Both the position numbers and the translations under genes were made by a program. This document shows positions 21,274 to 29,492 of a DNA stretch of 55,541 nt, piece after piece (position 1 is the stretch's first letter; each line of letters begins with the position of its first letter). Below the pieces are notes generated by a model that was not told the DNA's origin, searched no databases, and saw only the letters and a program-made list of their open reading frames with translations. The DNA is from Solirubrobacterales bacterium (GTDB lineage: Bacteria > Actinomycetota > Thermoleophilia > Solirubrobacterales > 70-9), in the NCBI GenBank assembly GCA_025450585.1, contig JANWHD010000031.1, positions 1 to 55,541 on the forward strand. The letters run 5' to 3'.

Positions 21274-22232
21274 CCCCCGGGCCGATGGGCCTGAAATACG
21301 CCTATACGTCTCCTTTGAGGCCCGTCGGCGGGGTTTCGGAGGTCGAGGTCCGACCGCCCTTTCCCTACCGCCTGCCTTCCTACGGCGGCGAGGACGGGGT
21401 GATGCGGGTGCAGCGCGGCGTCGCCACCCGGCTGCTCCAGGTCGAGGGGTGTCCGGTGCTGACCCGTGCCTGGGAAGCGGGGAAGGGCCGGGTGACCCTG
21501 CGTGCCGAGCCGCTCGACCCAGGCTCCATCGCCGCACCCAGCCCGGCGGCCGGGGTTCCGGCCCGCGAGGCGGGGCCCGCGGAGTTGGAGCTGGCGCTGG
21601 AGCGGATGCGCTTCGCGCTGGGCGTCGACGACGACCTCGGCGAGTTCTACCGGCGCTTCCGCGGCGACCCACTGCTCGGGCCGCTGCTGCGCCGCCGTCC
21701 CCACCTCCGCCCGCGCCGCCGGCCGTGGCCCTGGGAGGCCCTCGCCTGGGCCGTGGTCAAGCAGCTGATCGAGAGCGGCCGCGCCGCCCGCATCCAGCGC
21801 CGCATGGTCGGCCGCTGGGGGGTGAGGCTCGGGCCTCGTCGCGAGGGCCTGCACGACGTCCCGACCCCGGACCTGATCGCCGGCAGGGCGCCGGTCGAAC
21901 TGGAGTCGATGGGCCTGGCGCTGAAACGGGCGATCGCGCTGCGCGCGGTCGCCGCCGACGTCGCCGCCGGGCGCTGCGACCCCGGTGAGCCGGTTGCCGA
22001 CGAGCGCCTGCTCGCCGTACGCGAGATCGGGCCGTGGACCGTGCAGTGCCTCGGGCTCTTCGGCCGTGGCGACCCCGATGCGCTGCCCGCGGGGGACCTG
22101 ATGTACCTGAAGCAGGTGGGCCGGCTCGCCCGCCTCGGTCGCCGCGCCACGGTCGAGGAGGTGGAGGAGTTCTACGCTCCCTACGCCCCCTTTCGCGGCC
22201 TCGCGGCGACCTGGTCGACGATCGCGGCCTAG
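21270..22232 (+). CDS. DNA-3-methyladenine glycosylase, AlkA/HhH-GPD type
   Basis: 320 aa from GTG 21270. The C-terminal half has the helix-hairpin-helix and catalytic loop: VREIGPWTVQCLGLFGRGDP and ALPAGDLMYLK, with catalytic Asp276. The preceding ESMGLALKRAIALRAVAADV supports the HhH-GPD superfamily. These enzymes remove alkylated bases in base-excision repair. The N-terminal 100 residues match the AlkA N-domain only loosely, and the central Arg/Pro-rich segment (RRRPHLRPRRRPWPW) is unusual. Coupled by a 4-nt overlap to a small basic protein gene. Its stop codon lies inside the left arm of a long inverted repeat. Confidence 0.85.
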   Translation: MTPGPMGLKYAYTSPLRPVGGVSEVEVRPPFPYRLPSYGGEDGVMRVQRGVATRLLQVEGCPVLTRAWEAGKGRVTLRAEPLDPGSIAAPSPAAGVPAREAGPAELELALERMRFALGVDDDLGEFYRRFRGDPLLGPLLRRRPHLRPRRRPWPWEALAWAVVKQLIESGRAARIQRRMVGRWGVRLGPRREGLHDVPTPDLIAGRAPVELESMGLALKRAIALRAVAADVAAGRCDPGEPVADERLLAVREIGPWTVQCLGLFGRGDPDALPAGDLMYLKQVGRLARLGRRATVEEVEEFYAPYAPFRGLAATWSTIAA

Positions 22233-22396
22233 GAGGGCCTAGCAAAACCCCCGCGCACGTCTGGCGGCGGCGGACACTGCGCGGTACGGCGTCCTCAGTC
22301 GGCCAAATAGCTCTGCTATTCGGCCTCCCTGTGTCCTTGTCCCGCTTGGTCCGGCGCTCGCCAGCCGCCCACGCGGGTTTCGCTAGGCCCTCCTAG
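22229..22396. repeat. 168-bp intergenic element bounded by 22-bp inverted repeats
   Basis: 22229-22250 pairs with 22375-22396: 15 perfect base pairs, one mismatch, then six more. The left arm contains the alkA-like stop codon. Inside, AATAGC-TCT-GCTATT near 22310-22322 forms a second hairpin flanked by GGCC/GGCC. No coding content. It could be a complex terminator, a structured RNA or a small non-autonomous mobile element. It is flanked by alkA-like and the GGDEF/EAL gene, both on the plus strand. Confidence 0.55.
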
Positions 22397-22443
22397 GTCC
22401 CCCTTAACTCTCTGTTGCGCGTCGCCTGGCCAGGCTCAAGGGG

Positions 22444-24765
22444 GTGGGCGGGACGCCGATAAGTCGAGCAATGGAGCGCACGACGCCAGGAGGCAGTTGG
22501 CCGGAGAAGCGAGTCAACGAGTTTCTCGACCAGATCTCAGCGGGGGGCGATGACTACCGGCGGCTGGTTGAGCGCCTGCCCGCGATCGTCTACGCCTCCG
22601 AGCTCGGCGAGAACGGCCGCTGGCGCTACGTCAGCCCTCAGGTCGAGGAGATCCTCGGCTACACCCCGGAGGAATGGCTGGCCGACGAGGAGCTCTGGGC
22701 GAGCCTGCTGCACCCTGAGGATCGGGAGCGAGCCCTGTCCCAGGAGACACGCAAGACGATGGGCAACCGCAACCCGCCGCCTGTCGACTACCGCATGGTC
22801 ACCCGCGACGGCCGCACCGTCTGGATCCTCGACGAGGCCGTGCTCGAGCCCGACGAAGACGGCACGCCGATCTGGCACGGGGTCCTCTACGACATCACCG
22901 AGCGCAAGCTCGCCGAGCAGGAGGCCCGGCGGGCGGCCGCCCAGCAGGCCGCGGTCGCGCGCCTCGGGGGGCGGGCGCTGAAGGACGGCGACCCGGACAT
23001 CCTGATGGGCGAGGCGGTCTCGTTGATGGGCGAGATCGAGGGAGTCGACAGCGCCTGCATCTGGGAGATCGGCCGCGATGGCCGCCGGCTCGGCCTGCGC
23101 GCCGGGCTCGAGGATCGCATCGTCGGCGCGGCTCGCGCCTCGGCAGCGCGCGATTCCCATGCCGGTGCGGCGCTCGACTCGCGCCTGCACGTGATCGTCG
23201 ACGACTGGTCCAGCGAGCGACGCTTCTCGATGCCGCCGGCGCTGCGCGCGATCGGCGTGCGCAGCAGCCTCGCGGTGCCGATCGACGGCAAGCAGCAGCC
23301 CTTCGGCGTGCTCGACGTTCACTCCACCGAGCCCAACCGCTTCACGCCGCAGGACGTGCACTTCGTCCAGGCCTTGGCCAATGTCCTCGCCGACGCGATC
23401 GAGCGCCACGCCACCGACCAGGCGCTGCGCCACCGTGTCCTGCACGACTCGCTCACCGGCCTTCCCAACCGGCTCAGCTTCGTCGAATCGCTGAGCGACG
23501 CCCTCAAGCGCAGCACCGTCTCGGGCTCTCCGGTCGGGCTCCTCTTCCTCGACCTCGACAACTTCAAGCTGATCAACGACAGCCTGGGCCACCATGCCGG
23601 CGACGAGCTGTTGCGTGCCGTGGCGCCGCGCCTGCGCGGCCACCTGCGCCCCGGAGACATCGTCGCCCGCTTTGGCGGCGACGAGTTCGGGATCCTCGTC
23701 GACCGGCTCGCCGACGAGGACGAGGCGGTGGCCATCGCCGACCGGATCGCGGCTGCCTTCGCCGAGCCGTACGCGATGGGCGGCGTCGACCACTTCGTCA
23801 GCGCCAGCGTCGGCATAGCCGTCGCCCGGCCCTCCGCTCGCGAGCCGGTCGAGGCCGACATGCTAATTCGCGACGCCGACGCGGCCATGTACCGGGCGAA
23901 GGAGCGCGGCCGCGGCCGCTGCGAGCTCTTCGACGCGGAGATGCGGGCGCGGGCGCTGCGGCGACTGGAGGTCGAGCGTGAGCTGCGTCAGGCACTCGAG
24001 CGCAACGAGCTCGAGCTCCACTACCAGCCGGTGATAACGCTGCGCAGCGGGGAGATCACCGGCCTCGAGGCGCTGGTCCGCTGGCGCCATCCCGAGCGCG
24101 GCCTGCTCGACCCCGGCGATTTCGTCTCGGTGGCGGAGGACAGCGGCCTGATCGAGCCGATCGGGCACTGGGTGCAGGAGGTGGCCTGCCGCCAGGTGCT
24201 GGAGTGGCACGAGCTGCGCCCCGATCGGCGCCCGTTCGACGTCTCGGTCAACCTCTCGGCACGGCAGGTGACCAATCGCGACCTAGCGATCTCGATCGGC
24301 GAGATCCTTGCCGGTAGCGGCCTCGACCCCGTCCACCTGCGGCTGGAGGTCACCGAGAGCGCCCTGGTCGAGGAGTCGACGACGGCGACCGGGACCCTTG
24401 AAGCGCTCAGCGATCTCGGCGTCGGCCTCGTCCTCGACGACTTCGGCACTGGCTATTCCTCCCTCGCTTACCTCAACCGGTTCCCCTTCGACGCGCTCAA
24501 GATCGACCGCTCCTTCGTCGACGCCCTCGGCGTCGAACAGGAGCGCACGGCGATCGTCGAGGCGATCGTTGGCATGGCCCGCGCCCTCTCCCTCGAAGTG
24601 ATCGCCGAGGGGGTCGAGAACGAGGTGCAGCTGGCCGAGCTGGTCCGGCTCGGCTGCGACCAGGCGCAGGGGCATCTCTTCTCGCGGGCGCTGCCGGCGG
24701 AGAAGATCACCGCCCTGCTCGGGGAAGGCGCCCCGCTCTACTCGGGGATCGTGCCCGGCAGGTAG
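22444..24765 (+). CDS. PAS-GAF-GGDEF-EAL cyclic-di-GMP signalling protein
   Basis: 773 aa. A PAS/PAC sensor spans about 36-155 (LPAIVYASELGENGRW, YDITERK), then a GAF domain (about 165-322). A GGDEF domain (about 330-495) has intact RFGGDEFGIL (GGDEF 411-415), and an EAL domain (about 510-760) has EALVRWRHP (EAL 542-544), DDFGTGYSS and VIAEGVE. Both catalytic signatures look complete, so it could make and degrade cyclic di-GMP, with sensory input selecting the balance. No membrane segment, so cytoplasmic. GTG 22444 is the longest start; ATG 22471 (MERTTPGG) is also possible. The 3' end overlaps the convergent ABC-binding protein gene by 28 nt. Confidence 0.93.
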   Translation: MGGTPISRAMERTTPGGSWPEKRVNEFLDQISAGGDDYRRLVERLPAIVYASELGENGRWRYVSPQVEEILGYTPEEWLADEELWASLLHPEDRERALSQETRKTMGNRNPPPVDYRMVTRDGRTVWILDEAVLEPDEDGTPIWHGVLYDITERKLAEQEARRAAAQQAAVARLGGRALKDGDPDILMGEAVSLMGEIEGVDSACIWEIGRDGRRLGLRAGLEDRIVGAARASAARDSHAGAALDSRLHVIVDDWSSERRFSMPPALRAIGVRSSLAVPIDGKQQPFGVLDVHSTEPNRFTPQDVHFVQALANVLADAIERHATDQALRHRVLHDSLTGLPNRLSFVESLSDALKRSTVSGSPVGLLFLDLDNFKLINDSLGHHAGDELLRAVAPRLRGHLRPGDIVARFGGDEFGILVDRLADEDEAVAIADRIAAAFAEPYAMGGVDHFVSASVGIAVARPSAREPVEADMLIRDADAAMYRAKERGRGRCELFDAEMRARALRRLEVERELRQALERNELELHYQPVITLRSGEITGLEALVRWRHPERGLLDPGDFVSVAEDSGLIEPIGHWVQEVACRQVLEWHELRPDRRPFDVSVNLSARQVTNRDLAISIGEILAGSGLDPVHLRLEVTESALVEESTTATGTLEALSDLGVGLVLDDFGTGYSSLAYLNRFPFDALKIDRSFVDALGVEQERTAIVEAIVGMARALSLEVIAEGVENEVQLAELVRLGCDQAQGHLFSRALPAEKITALLGEGAPLYSGIVPGR

Positions 24766-25754
24766 GCGTTGCTCAGTACGGCCGCCGGCGGGATCGGGGC
24801 GGACACCTGGTCGTTGTCGCGCATCCAGCCGGCGAACTCGGTCCAGCGCCCCGGTGCGATGTAGCCATAGGGACGTCCGTGGCGGGGCGGGTCGAGCAGC
24901 GGCAACGTCGCCGCCACCTCGGCCCGGGTCAGCTTCGGGTCGAGGTCGGGGTTTGCCTCCAGCAGGGCCTCGGTCGCGGCCTGCGGACTCTTCGCCGCGG
25001 CCTCGGTGCCGCGGGCGAGCGCCGCGAGGAAGAGCCGAATCGGCTCCGGGTCCTGCTCGAGCCGCTGGCGCTGGGCGACGAGTACTAGCTCGTCGTATGT
25101 CGGCACCCCGAGCCGGTCCACCGGGGTGACGACGGGGTCCTTGCCGCGCAGCCGCAGGTCGACGCCCTCGACGTTGCGGAAGCCGCCCAGCATCGCCTCC
25201 GCCTTGCCGCCGACGATCGCCGGCAGTAGGCCGAAGCCGACGTTGACGACCTTGACGTCGGACGGGGTCAGGTTGGCGCGGGCGAGGATCGTCTCCAGGT
25301 AGGCGTCCTGGTAGGGGATGCCGGCGGTCGCGATCGTCTTGCCGCGCAGGTCCCCGACACCCCCGATCCCCGATTTCTTCAGCCAGATCATCGACGTGAG
25401 CGGCCGGTTGACCAACGCGCCGACCGCGATCGCCTCGAGACCCCGTTCGTGTGCCAGCAGCACCTCCGGCTCGTAGGAGATCGCCAGGTCGGTCTGGCCG
25501 GCGGAGAGCAGCTTGATCGGCGCCGCCGGATCGGCCGGCGTGTGGATGCTGACGTCGAGCCCGGCTTCCTCGAAGTAGCCGAGCTCCTGCGCCATGTAGA
25601 TCCCGGCGTGGTCGGGGTTGGGGTAGAAGTCGAGCGTGAGGCTGAGCGGCTCGGCTTCGCCGCTCACGTCCTCGCTCTTCTCGCCGCAGGCGGCGAGGCC
25701 GAGCGCGAGGACGAGCATGGCGATGGCGACCGCCGAGGTTCTCGTGCGCTTCAT
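24738..25754 (-). CDS. ABC transporter substrate-binding lipoprotein, NMT1/THI5-like
   Basis: 338 aa. Signal with lipobox LGLAAC, then LTLDFYPNPDHAGIYMAQEL, GYFEEAGLDVSIHTP, LLSAGQTDLAISYEPEVLLA and LRGKTIATAGIPYQDAYLET. This is the SsuA/ThiY group that binds thiamine pyrimidine precursors, sulfonates or related compounds. DFYPNPDHAGIY closely resembles the ThiY/THI5 consensus, which favours a pyrimidine (HMP or formyl-aminopyrimidine) ligand. The neighbouring TauE and Rrf2 genes hint at sulfur compounds instead. First product of the cluster read from the 3' end; the permease gene lies 10 bp upstream. Confidence 0.88.
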   Translation of the reverse strand: MKRTRTSAVAIAMLVLALGLAACGEKSEDVSGEAEPLSLTLDFYPNPDHAGIYMAQELGYFEEAGLDVSIHTPADPAAPIKLLSAGQTDLAISYEPEVLLAHERGLEAIAVGALVNRPLTSMIWLKKSGIGGVGDLRGKTIATAGIPYQDAYLETILARANLTPSDVKVVNVGFGLLPAIVGGKAEAMLGGFRNVEGVDLRLRGKDPVVTPVDRLGVPTYDELVLVAQRQRLEQDPEPIRLFLAALARGTEAAAKSPQAATEALLEANPDLDPKLTRAEVAATLPLLDPPRHGRPYGYIAPGRWTEFAGWMRDNDQVSAPIPPAAVLSNAYLPGTIPE

Positions 25755-25764
25755 CCCCTGCTTT

Positions 25765-26517
25765 CTATCGCCAAGTGACGACGCGGCGCTCTGCGAGTGC
25801 GACGAGTCCGTAGAGACCGATCGCGATCGCGGAGAGGACCAGGGCGGCGGCGAAGACCCGGGCGGTGTTCAGCTGGGCGTTGTCCTGGAGGATCAGGTGA
25901 CCGAGGCCAGAGTCGGAGCCGACCCACTCGCCGAAGACCGCGGCGATCGGTGCGAAGGTGACGCCGATCTTGGCGCCACTGAAGGTGAAGGGGAGGGCGG
26001 TCGGCATTTCCAGCCGCCAGAGCAGCTGGCGGCGCGAGGCATCGAGCGTGCGCATCATCTTGACCGCCTGCAGGTCCACGGCGCGGAGCCCGTCGGCCGT
26101 GGCGACGGCGATCGGGAAGAAGCAGACCAGCGCGACCACCGCCAGCTTGGGGCCGATCCCGTAGCCGAACCAGACGACCAGGATCGGGGCGAAGACGATG
26201 ATCGGGATCGCCTGGGAGGCGACTATCAGTGGGTAGAAGGTGAGTCGCAGCGTCTCGAAGGGGCGGAGCAGAAAGCCGAAGGCGAGCCCGGCGGCGAGCC
26301 CGATCAGGAAGCCGAAGAAGATCTCCTTCAGCGTGACCCAGGCGTTTTCGGCCACCAGGGATCTGCTGTCCCACAGGGCAGTGGCGATTTCCGCGGGGGA
26401 GGGGATCAGGAGGGGGTCGAGGTTCAGCGCGTCGGCGATCGCCCCGGTGGTGGCGGCGATCTGCCATGCCCCGACCAGGCCCGCGATCAGCAGCGCCGGC
26501 AGCACCCAGCGCCTCAT
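25765..26517 (-). CDS. ABC transporter permease, SsuC/ThiX type
   Basis: 250 aa with about six membrane segments. The family loop EWVGSDSGLGHLILQDNAQL and the region KMMRTLDASRRQLLWRLEMP (EAA-like coupling loop) are clear. Works with the NMT1-like binding protein and the ATPase. Overlaps the ATPase gene by ATGA (26514-26517). The N-terminal hydrophobic segment immediately follows the basic MRRW. Confidence 0.9.
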   Translation of the reverse strand: MRRWVLPALLIAGLVGAWQIAATTGAIADALNLDPLLIPSPAEIATALWDSRSLVAENAWVTLKEIFFGFLIGLAAGLAFGFLLRPFETLRLTFYPLIVASQAIPIIVFAPILVVWFGYGIGPKLAVVALVCFFPIAVATADGLRAVDLQAVKMMRTLDASRRQLLWRLEMPTALPFTFSGAKIGVTFAPIAAVFGEWVGSDSGLGHLILQDNAQLNTARVFAAALVLSAIAIGLYGLVALAERRVVTWR

Positions 26518-27332
26518 CTCGTGCCCCCTCGCAGCGCGTGCAGCGCCCGCTCGCGCAGGGCGACGAACTCGGGGTCGGTGACAGCCTCGTCACGGTCGGC
26601 CGCGCGTGGCGCGGGCGCGCTCATCTCCTCGACGATCCGCGCCGGCCGGGCAGAGAGCACGGCAACGCGGTCGCATAGGTAGAGCGCCTCCTCGACGTCG
26701 TGGGTGACGAGCACCACCGTGCGCGGGTCCGCGTCCAGCGCGCCGGCCAGCCACTCCTGCATCTCGGCGCGGGTGATCGCGTCGAGCGAGGCGAAGGGCT
26801 CGTCGAGCGCGAGAACCGGCTTGCCGGCGACCAGCGTGCGCAGAAAGGCGACGCGCTGGCGCATGCCGCCGGAGAGCTCGGCGGGGGAGGAACGCTCGAA
26901 CCCGGCTAGCCCGAAGCGCTCGAACAGCTGCCCGGCCTCACGCCGCGCCGCGCCGCGCCGTACGCCGCGGTTGCGCAGGGCGAGCGCAGCGTTGTCGATC
27001 GCGGAGAGCCAGGGCAGCAACAGGTCGCGCTGGGGCATGAAGGCACAGCGGGCGAGGCGAGCCGCTGGGTCGAGGCCTTCGCCCAGCGCGACCTCTCCTC
27101 CCGTGGGCTCCCGCAGGCCGGCGATCAGCTCGAGCAGGGTCGACTTGCCGCAGCCCGAGGGGCCGACCAGGCCCAGTACCCCGTGCGCCGGCACGTCGAG
27201 GTCGAGCCGCTCGATGGTCGACAGCTCGCCGTAGGAGTGCCTCAGGCCACGGACCGAGACCGCGACGCCGAGCGCGTCGTCGGAGGCAGGCAATGCGCTA
27301 TCTGCGCCGAATTCCTTGGTTTTCGCGGGCAT
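26514..27332 (-). CDS. ABC transporter ATPase, SsuB/ThiZ type
   Basis: About 272 aa from ATG 27332 (MPAKTKEFG). Walker [11 protein letters not shown]-loop [13 protein letters not shown], signature LSGGMRQR, Walker B VLALDEP with D-loop FASLD, and switch His in [10 protein letters not shown]. The frame is open upstream to a TTG at 27392, but that extension overlaps the inverted repeat and is unlikely. Forms one operon with the permease and binding protein. Divergent from the TauE/SafE gene. Confidence 0.9.
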   Translation of the reverse strand: MPAKTKEFGADSALPASDDALGVAVSVRGLRHSYGELSTIERLDLDVPAHGVLGLVGPSGCGKSTLLELIAGLREPTGGEVALGEGLDPAARLARCAFMPQRDLLLPWLSAIDNAALALRNRGVRRGAARREAGQLFERFGLAGFERSSPAELSGGMRQRVAFLRTLVAGKPVLALDEPFASLDAITRAEMQEWLAGALDADPRTVVLVTHDVEEALYLCDRVAVLSARPARIVEEMSAPAPRAADRDEAVTDPEFVALRERALHALRGGTR

Positions 27333-27358
27333 CTTGGGTATCCTGGCGCACTCGCGCT

Positions 27359-27377
27359 CCTGACCAAAAAGGTCAGG
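27359..27377. promoter_or_regulatory. Inverted repeat between divergent ABC and TauE genes
   Basis: CCTGACC, AAAAA and GGTCAGG: perfect 7-bp arms around an A5 centre, midway between the two divergent starts. Its position fits an operator controlling both units. The Rrf2 gene downstream of TauE is a candidate binder. Confidence 0.5.
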
Positions 27378-27408
27378 AAAGTCGATAACCAACCCGCGCG
27401 GAGCTCAT

Positions 27409-28341
27409 ATGGACCCGGCAATCATCGTCTTTGGACTAGGAATCGGCGTGCTCGTCGGCATGACGGGCATGGGTGGCGGCTCCCTGATGACGCCCCTGCT
27501 GATCCTCCTCTTCGGCATCCAGCCGACCACCGCGATCGGCACCGACATCTTCTACGCGGCGGTGACCAAGACCGTCGGCGGCTGGCGCCACCTGAAGCTG
27601 AAGACGGTGAACATGGAGCTGGTCAAGTGGCTGGCGCTGGGCAGCGTGCCCTCGGCCGTGGCCGGCGTCGCGATCGTCTCGGTGCTGGCCGACCACATCG
27701 GCGAAGCGCGCCTCGACGAACTCGTCTACGCGGTGCTCGGCGGAACCCTGCTGATGGTCGGGATCATCACCCTCACCAGGGCGCTGATCCTGCGCAACCT
27801 GGTCGACGAGCGCGACCGCTTCGACGTCGAACGGCGCCACAAAGTCGCCGCGGTGACGATCGGGGCGACGACCGGCCTCGTGATCGGGGTCACCTCGGCC
27901 GGCTCGGGCACGGTGATCGCGATCCTCCTGATCGCCATCTACCGGCTGGCGCCGAAAAAGGTGGTCGGCACCGATGTCTTCCACGCCGCGATCCTGCTCT
28001 GGGCGGCGGGCATCGCCCACTGGGTGGGCGGCAACGTCGACTTCGTTCTCGCTGCCAACATCCTGCTCGGCTCGATTCCGGGCGTGGTGATCGGCGCCGC
28101 CCTCTCCGACAAAGCGCCGCAGGGCTTCATCCGCACCTCCCTCGGCGTCGTCCTGGTCGCTTCCGGCATCGTCACGATCCAGAAGGGCGACCCGATCGTC
28201 TGGCCGATCGCCGCCGCGATCGCAGCGGTCGGCCTGGGCCTGATCCTCGCCGCCCCCCGCTGGCTCCACAAGCGCCGCATGCGCGAAGCGGCGCAAGTGG
28301 CCAGCCGCCAGCCCGAGCTGGCGCCTGACGTGACCGGCTGA
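27409..28341 (+). CDS. TauE/SafE-family membrane transporter
   Basis: 310 aa, about eight membrane segments in two similar halves. Family motifs are GMTGMGGGSLMTPLLILLFG with PTTAIGTDIFYAAVTKTVGG in the first half, and GVTSAGSGTVIAILL with VVGTDVFHAAILLW in the second. Members export or import sulfite, sulfonates or other organic anions. ATG 27409 is followed 16 bp past its stop by an Rrf2 regulator, and it is divergent from an NMT1-type importer. That context suggests handling of a sulfur-containing compound; the substrate is not known. Confidence 0.88.
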   Translation: MDPAIIVFGLGIGVLVGMTGMGGGSLMTPLLILLFGIQPTTAIGTDIFYAAVTKTVGGWRHLKLKTVNMELVKWLALGSVPSAVAGVAIVSVLADHIGEARLDELVYAVLGGTLLMVGIITLTRALILRNLVDERDRFDVERRHKVAAVTIGATTGLVIGVTSAGSGTVIAILLIAIYRLAPKKVVGTDVFHAAILLWAAGIAHWVGGNVDFVLAANILLGSIPGVVIGAALSDKAPQGFIRTSLGVVLVASGIVTIQKGDPIVWPIAAAIAAVGLGLILAAPRWLHKRRMREAAQVASRQPELAPDVTG

Positions 28342-28357
28342 CTGATTTACTGGGTCC

Positions 28358-28813
28358 ATGCGCGTTTCGGCGAAGGCTGACTATGCGGTACGGGCCGCCG
28401 CGGAGCTTGCGGCCGCGGAGGAGGGTCCGATCAAGGGCGAGAGGCTCGCCGATGCGCAGGACATCCCGCTGCAGGTCCTCGAGCACATCCTGCTGGAGCT
28501 GAAGCACGCGGGCATCGTCCGCGCTCGCCGCGGCGCCAAGGGCGGCTACTGGCTTGCCCGCCCCGCCGAGGAGGTGACGATCGCCGATGTCGTCCGCGCG
28601 GTCGAGGGCCCGATCGCCCACGTCCAGTCGGCCCCGCCGGAGTCGATCGAGTACCGCGGCAACGCGGCGCACCTGCAGGAGGTCTGGATCGCCGTCCGCG
28701 CCAGCCTCCGCACCGTGCTGGAGCACGTCACGCTCGCCGACCTGGTCAGCGGCCAGCTGCCCAGCGAGGTCGAGTCACTCGCTGCGCAGCCGGACGCCTG
28801 GGTTGCCAGGTAG
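28358..28813 (+). CDS. Rrf2-family transcriptional regulator without Fe-S cysteines
   Basis: 151 aa. N-terminal winged helix: MRVSAKADYAVRAAAELAAA, LADAQDIPLQVLEHILLELK, and the wing VRARRGAKGGYWLARP, with IADVVRAVEGPIAHVQ. I see no cysteine in the protein, so unlike IscR, NsrR or RsrR it cannot ligate an Fe-S cluster. It is closer in plan to CymR-type sulfur regulators, which respond through a partner protein. Its position after TauE/SafE suggests it controls that gene and the divergent ABC operon. Confidence 0.88.
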   Translation: MRVSAKADYAVRAAAELAAAEEGPIKGERLADAQDIPLQVLEHILLELKHAGIVRARRGAKGGYWLARPAEEVTIADVVRAVEGPIAHVQSAPPESIEYRGNAAHLQEVWIAVRASLRTVLEHVTLADLVSGQLPSEVESLAAQPDAWVAR

Positions 28814-28825
28814 CGCCTGGTCTCG

Positions 28826-29458
28826 TTAGGGGGAGAGCCGGAAGGGCGGGTACTCGTCGGTGACCAGGGTGAAGGCATAGCCATATACGCGGTTGGACCA
28901 GCGGATCGTGCCCTCGACGAATTTGAAGATCCCGCGCGGGTAGCGGCCGGTGAAGAGGATCGCGAACCAGGCCCCGATCACGGCGAAGAAGACCCCGATG
29001 TAGAGGAAGAAGAGCACGATGTAGTGGGGGATCGCCAGCAGCCACTTGACCAGAGGCATGCCGCGCTGAAGCTGCTCGGCGTCTGGGTAGGCGAAGTCGA
29101 GGTGGACCGCCTGCTGCTCGTCGGTCGAGGGGTACTCGTCGTCCATCAGCGCCACGTAGACGCCGATCCGGTTGAGGAAGCGCAGCAGTTCGAGGTTCCA
29201 GTCGTACCACCAACGCGGGTACTTCTTCCTGAACAGCAGTATCAAGACGATTGGGAAGACGATGAAGCTTGCGCCCACGAAGACGCTGCTGAAGGCGAGG
29301 CCGGTTCCCTCTGCGTTGGCTGCGATTTCGGACCCCGGCAGCAGAGCCGCGACGATCGCGATCGGGATCACCGTGAAGATCCGGAAGAAGGTCGTCAGCC
29401 GGTTGAGCTGACGCTCCGGATAGTCGACTGAGAAGGTGACTGGGTAAGAAGGCGGCAT
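28826..29458 (-). CDS. DUF4389-type membrane protein
   Basis: 210 aa. Starts MPPSYPVTFSVDYPERQLNR, followed by two hydrophobic segments (about 24-45 and 56-75). Then comes the marked block RKKYPRWWYDWNLELLRFLN, the linker MDDEYPSTDEQQAVHLDFAY, a second hydrophobic pair (about 133-168), and a closing GRYPRGIFKFVEGTIRWSNR. This layout fits DUF4389 proteins, which are common in actinobacteria and have no assigned function. Converges on the Rrf2 gene with a 12-nt gap. Confidence 0.8.
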   Translation of the reverse strand: MPPSYPVTFSVDYPERQLNRLTTFFRIFTVIPIAIVAALLPGSEIAANAEGTGLAFSSVFVGASFIVFPIVLILLFRKKYPRWWYDWNLELLRFLNRIGVYVALMDDEYPSTDEQQAVHLDFAYPDAEQLQRGMPLVKWLLAIPHYIVLFFLYIGVFFAVIGAWFAILFTGRYPRGIFKFVEGTIRWSNRVYGYAFTLVTDEYPPFRLSP

Positions 29459-29492
29459 CGGACTCCCTTTCGCGGGTTTGTGAGGACGATTA

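Noticed and set aside
27333..27408. TPP riboswitch upstream of the thiamine-type ABC genes
   Set aside because: The short divergent gap lacks the CTGAGA and conserved TPP core elements; only a CCTGACC/GGTCAGG repeat is there.
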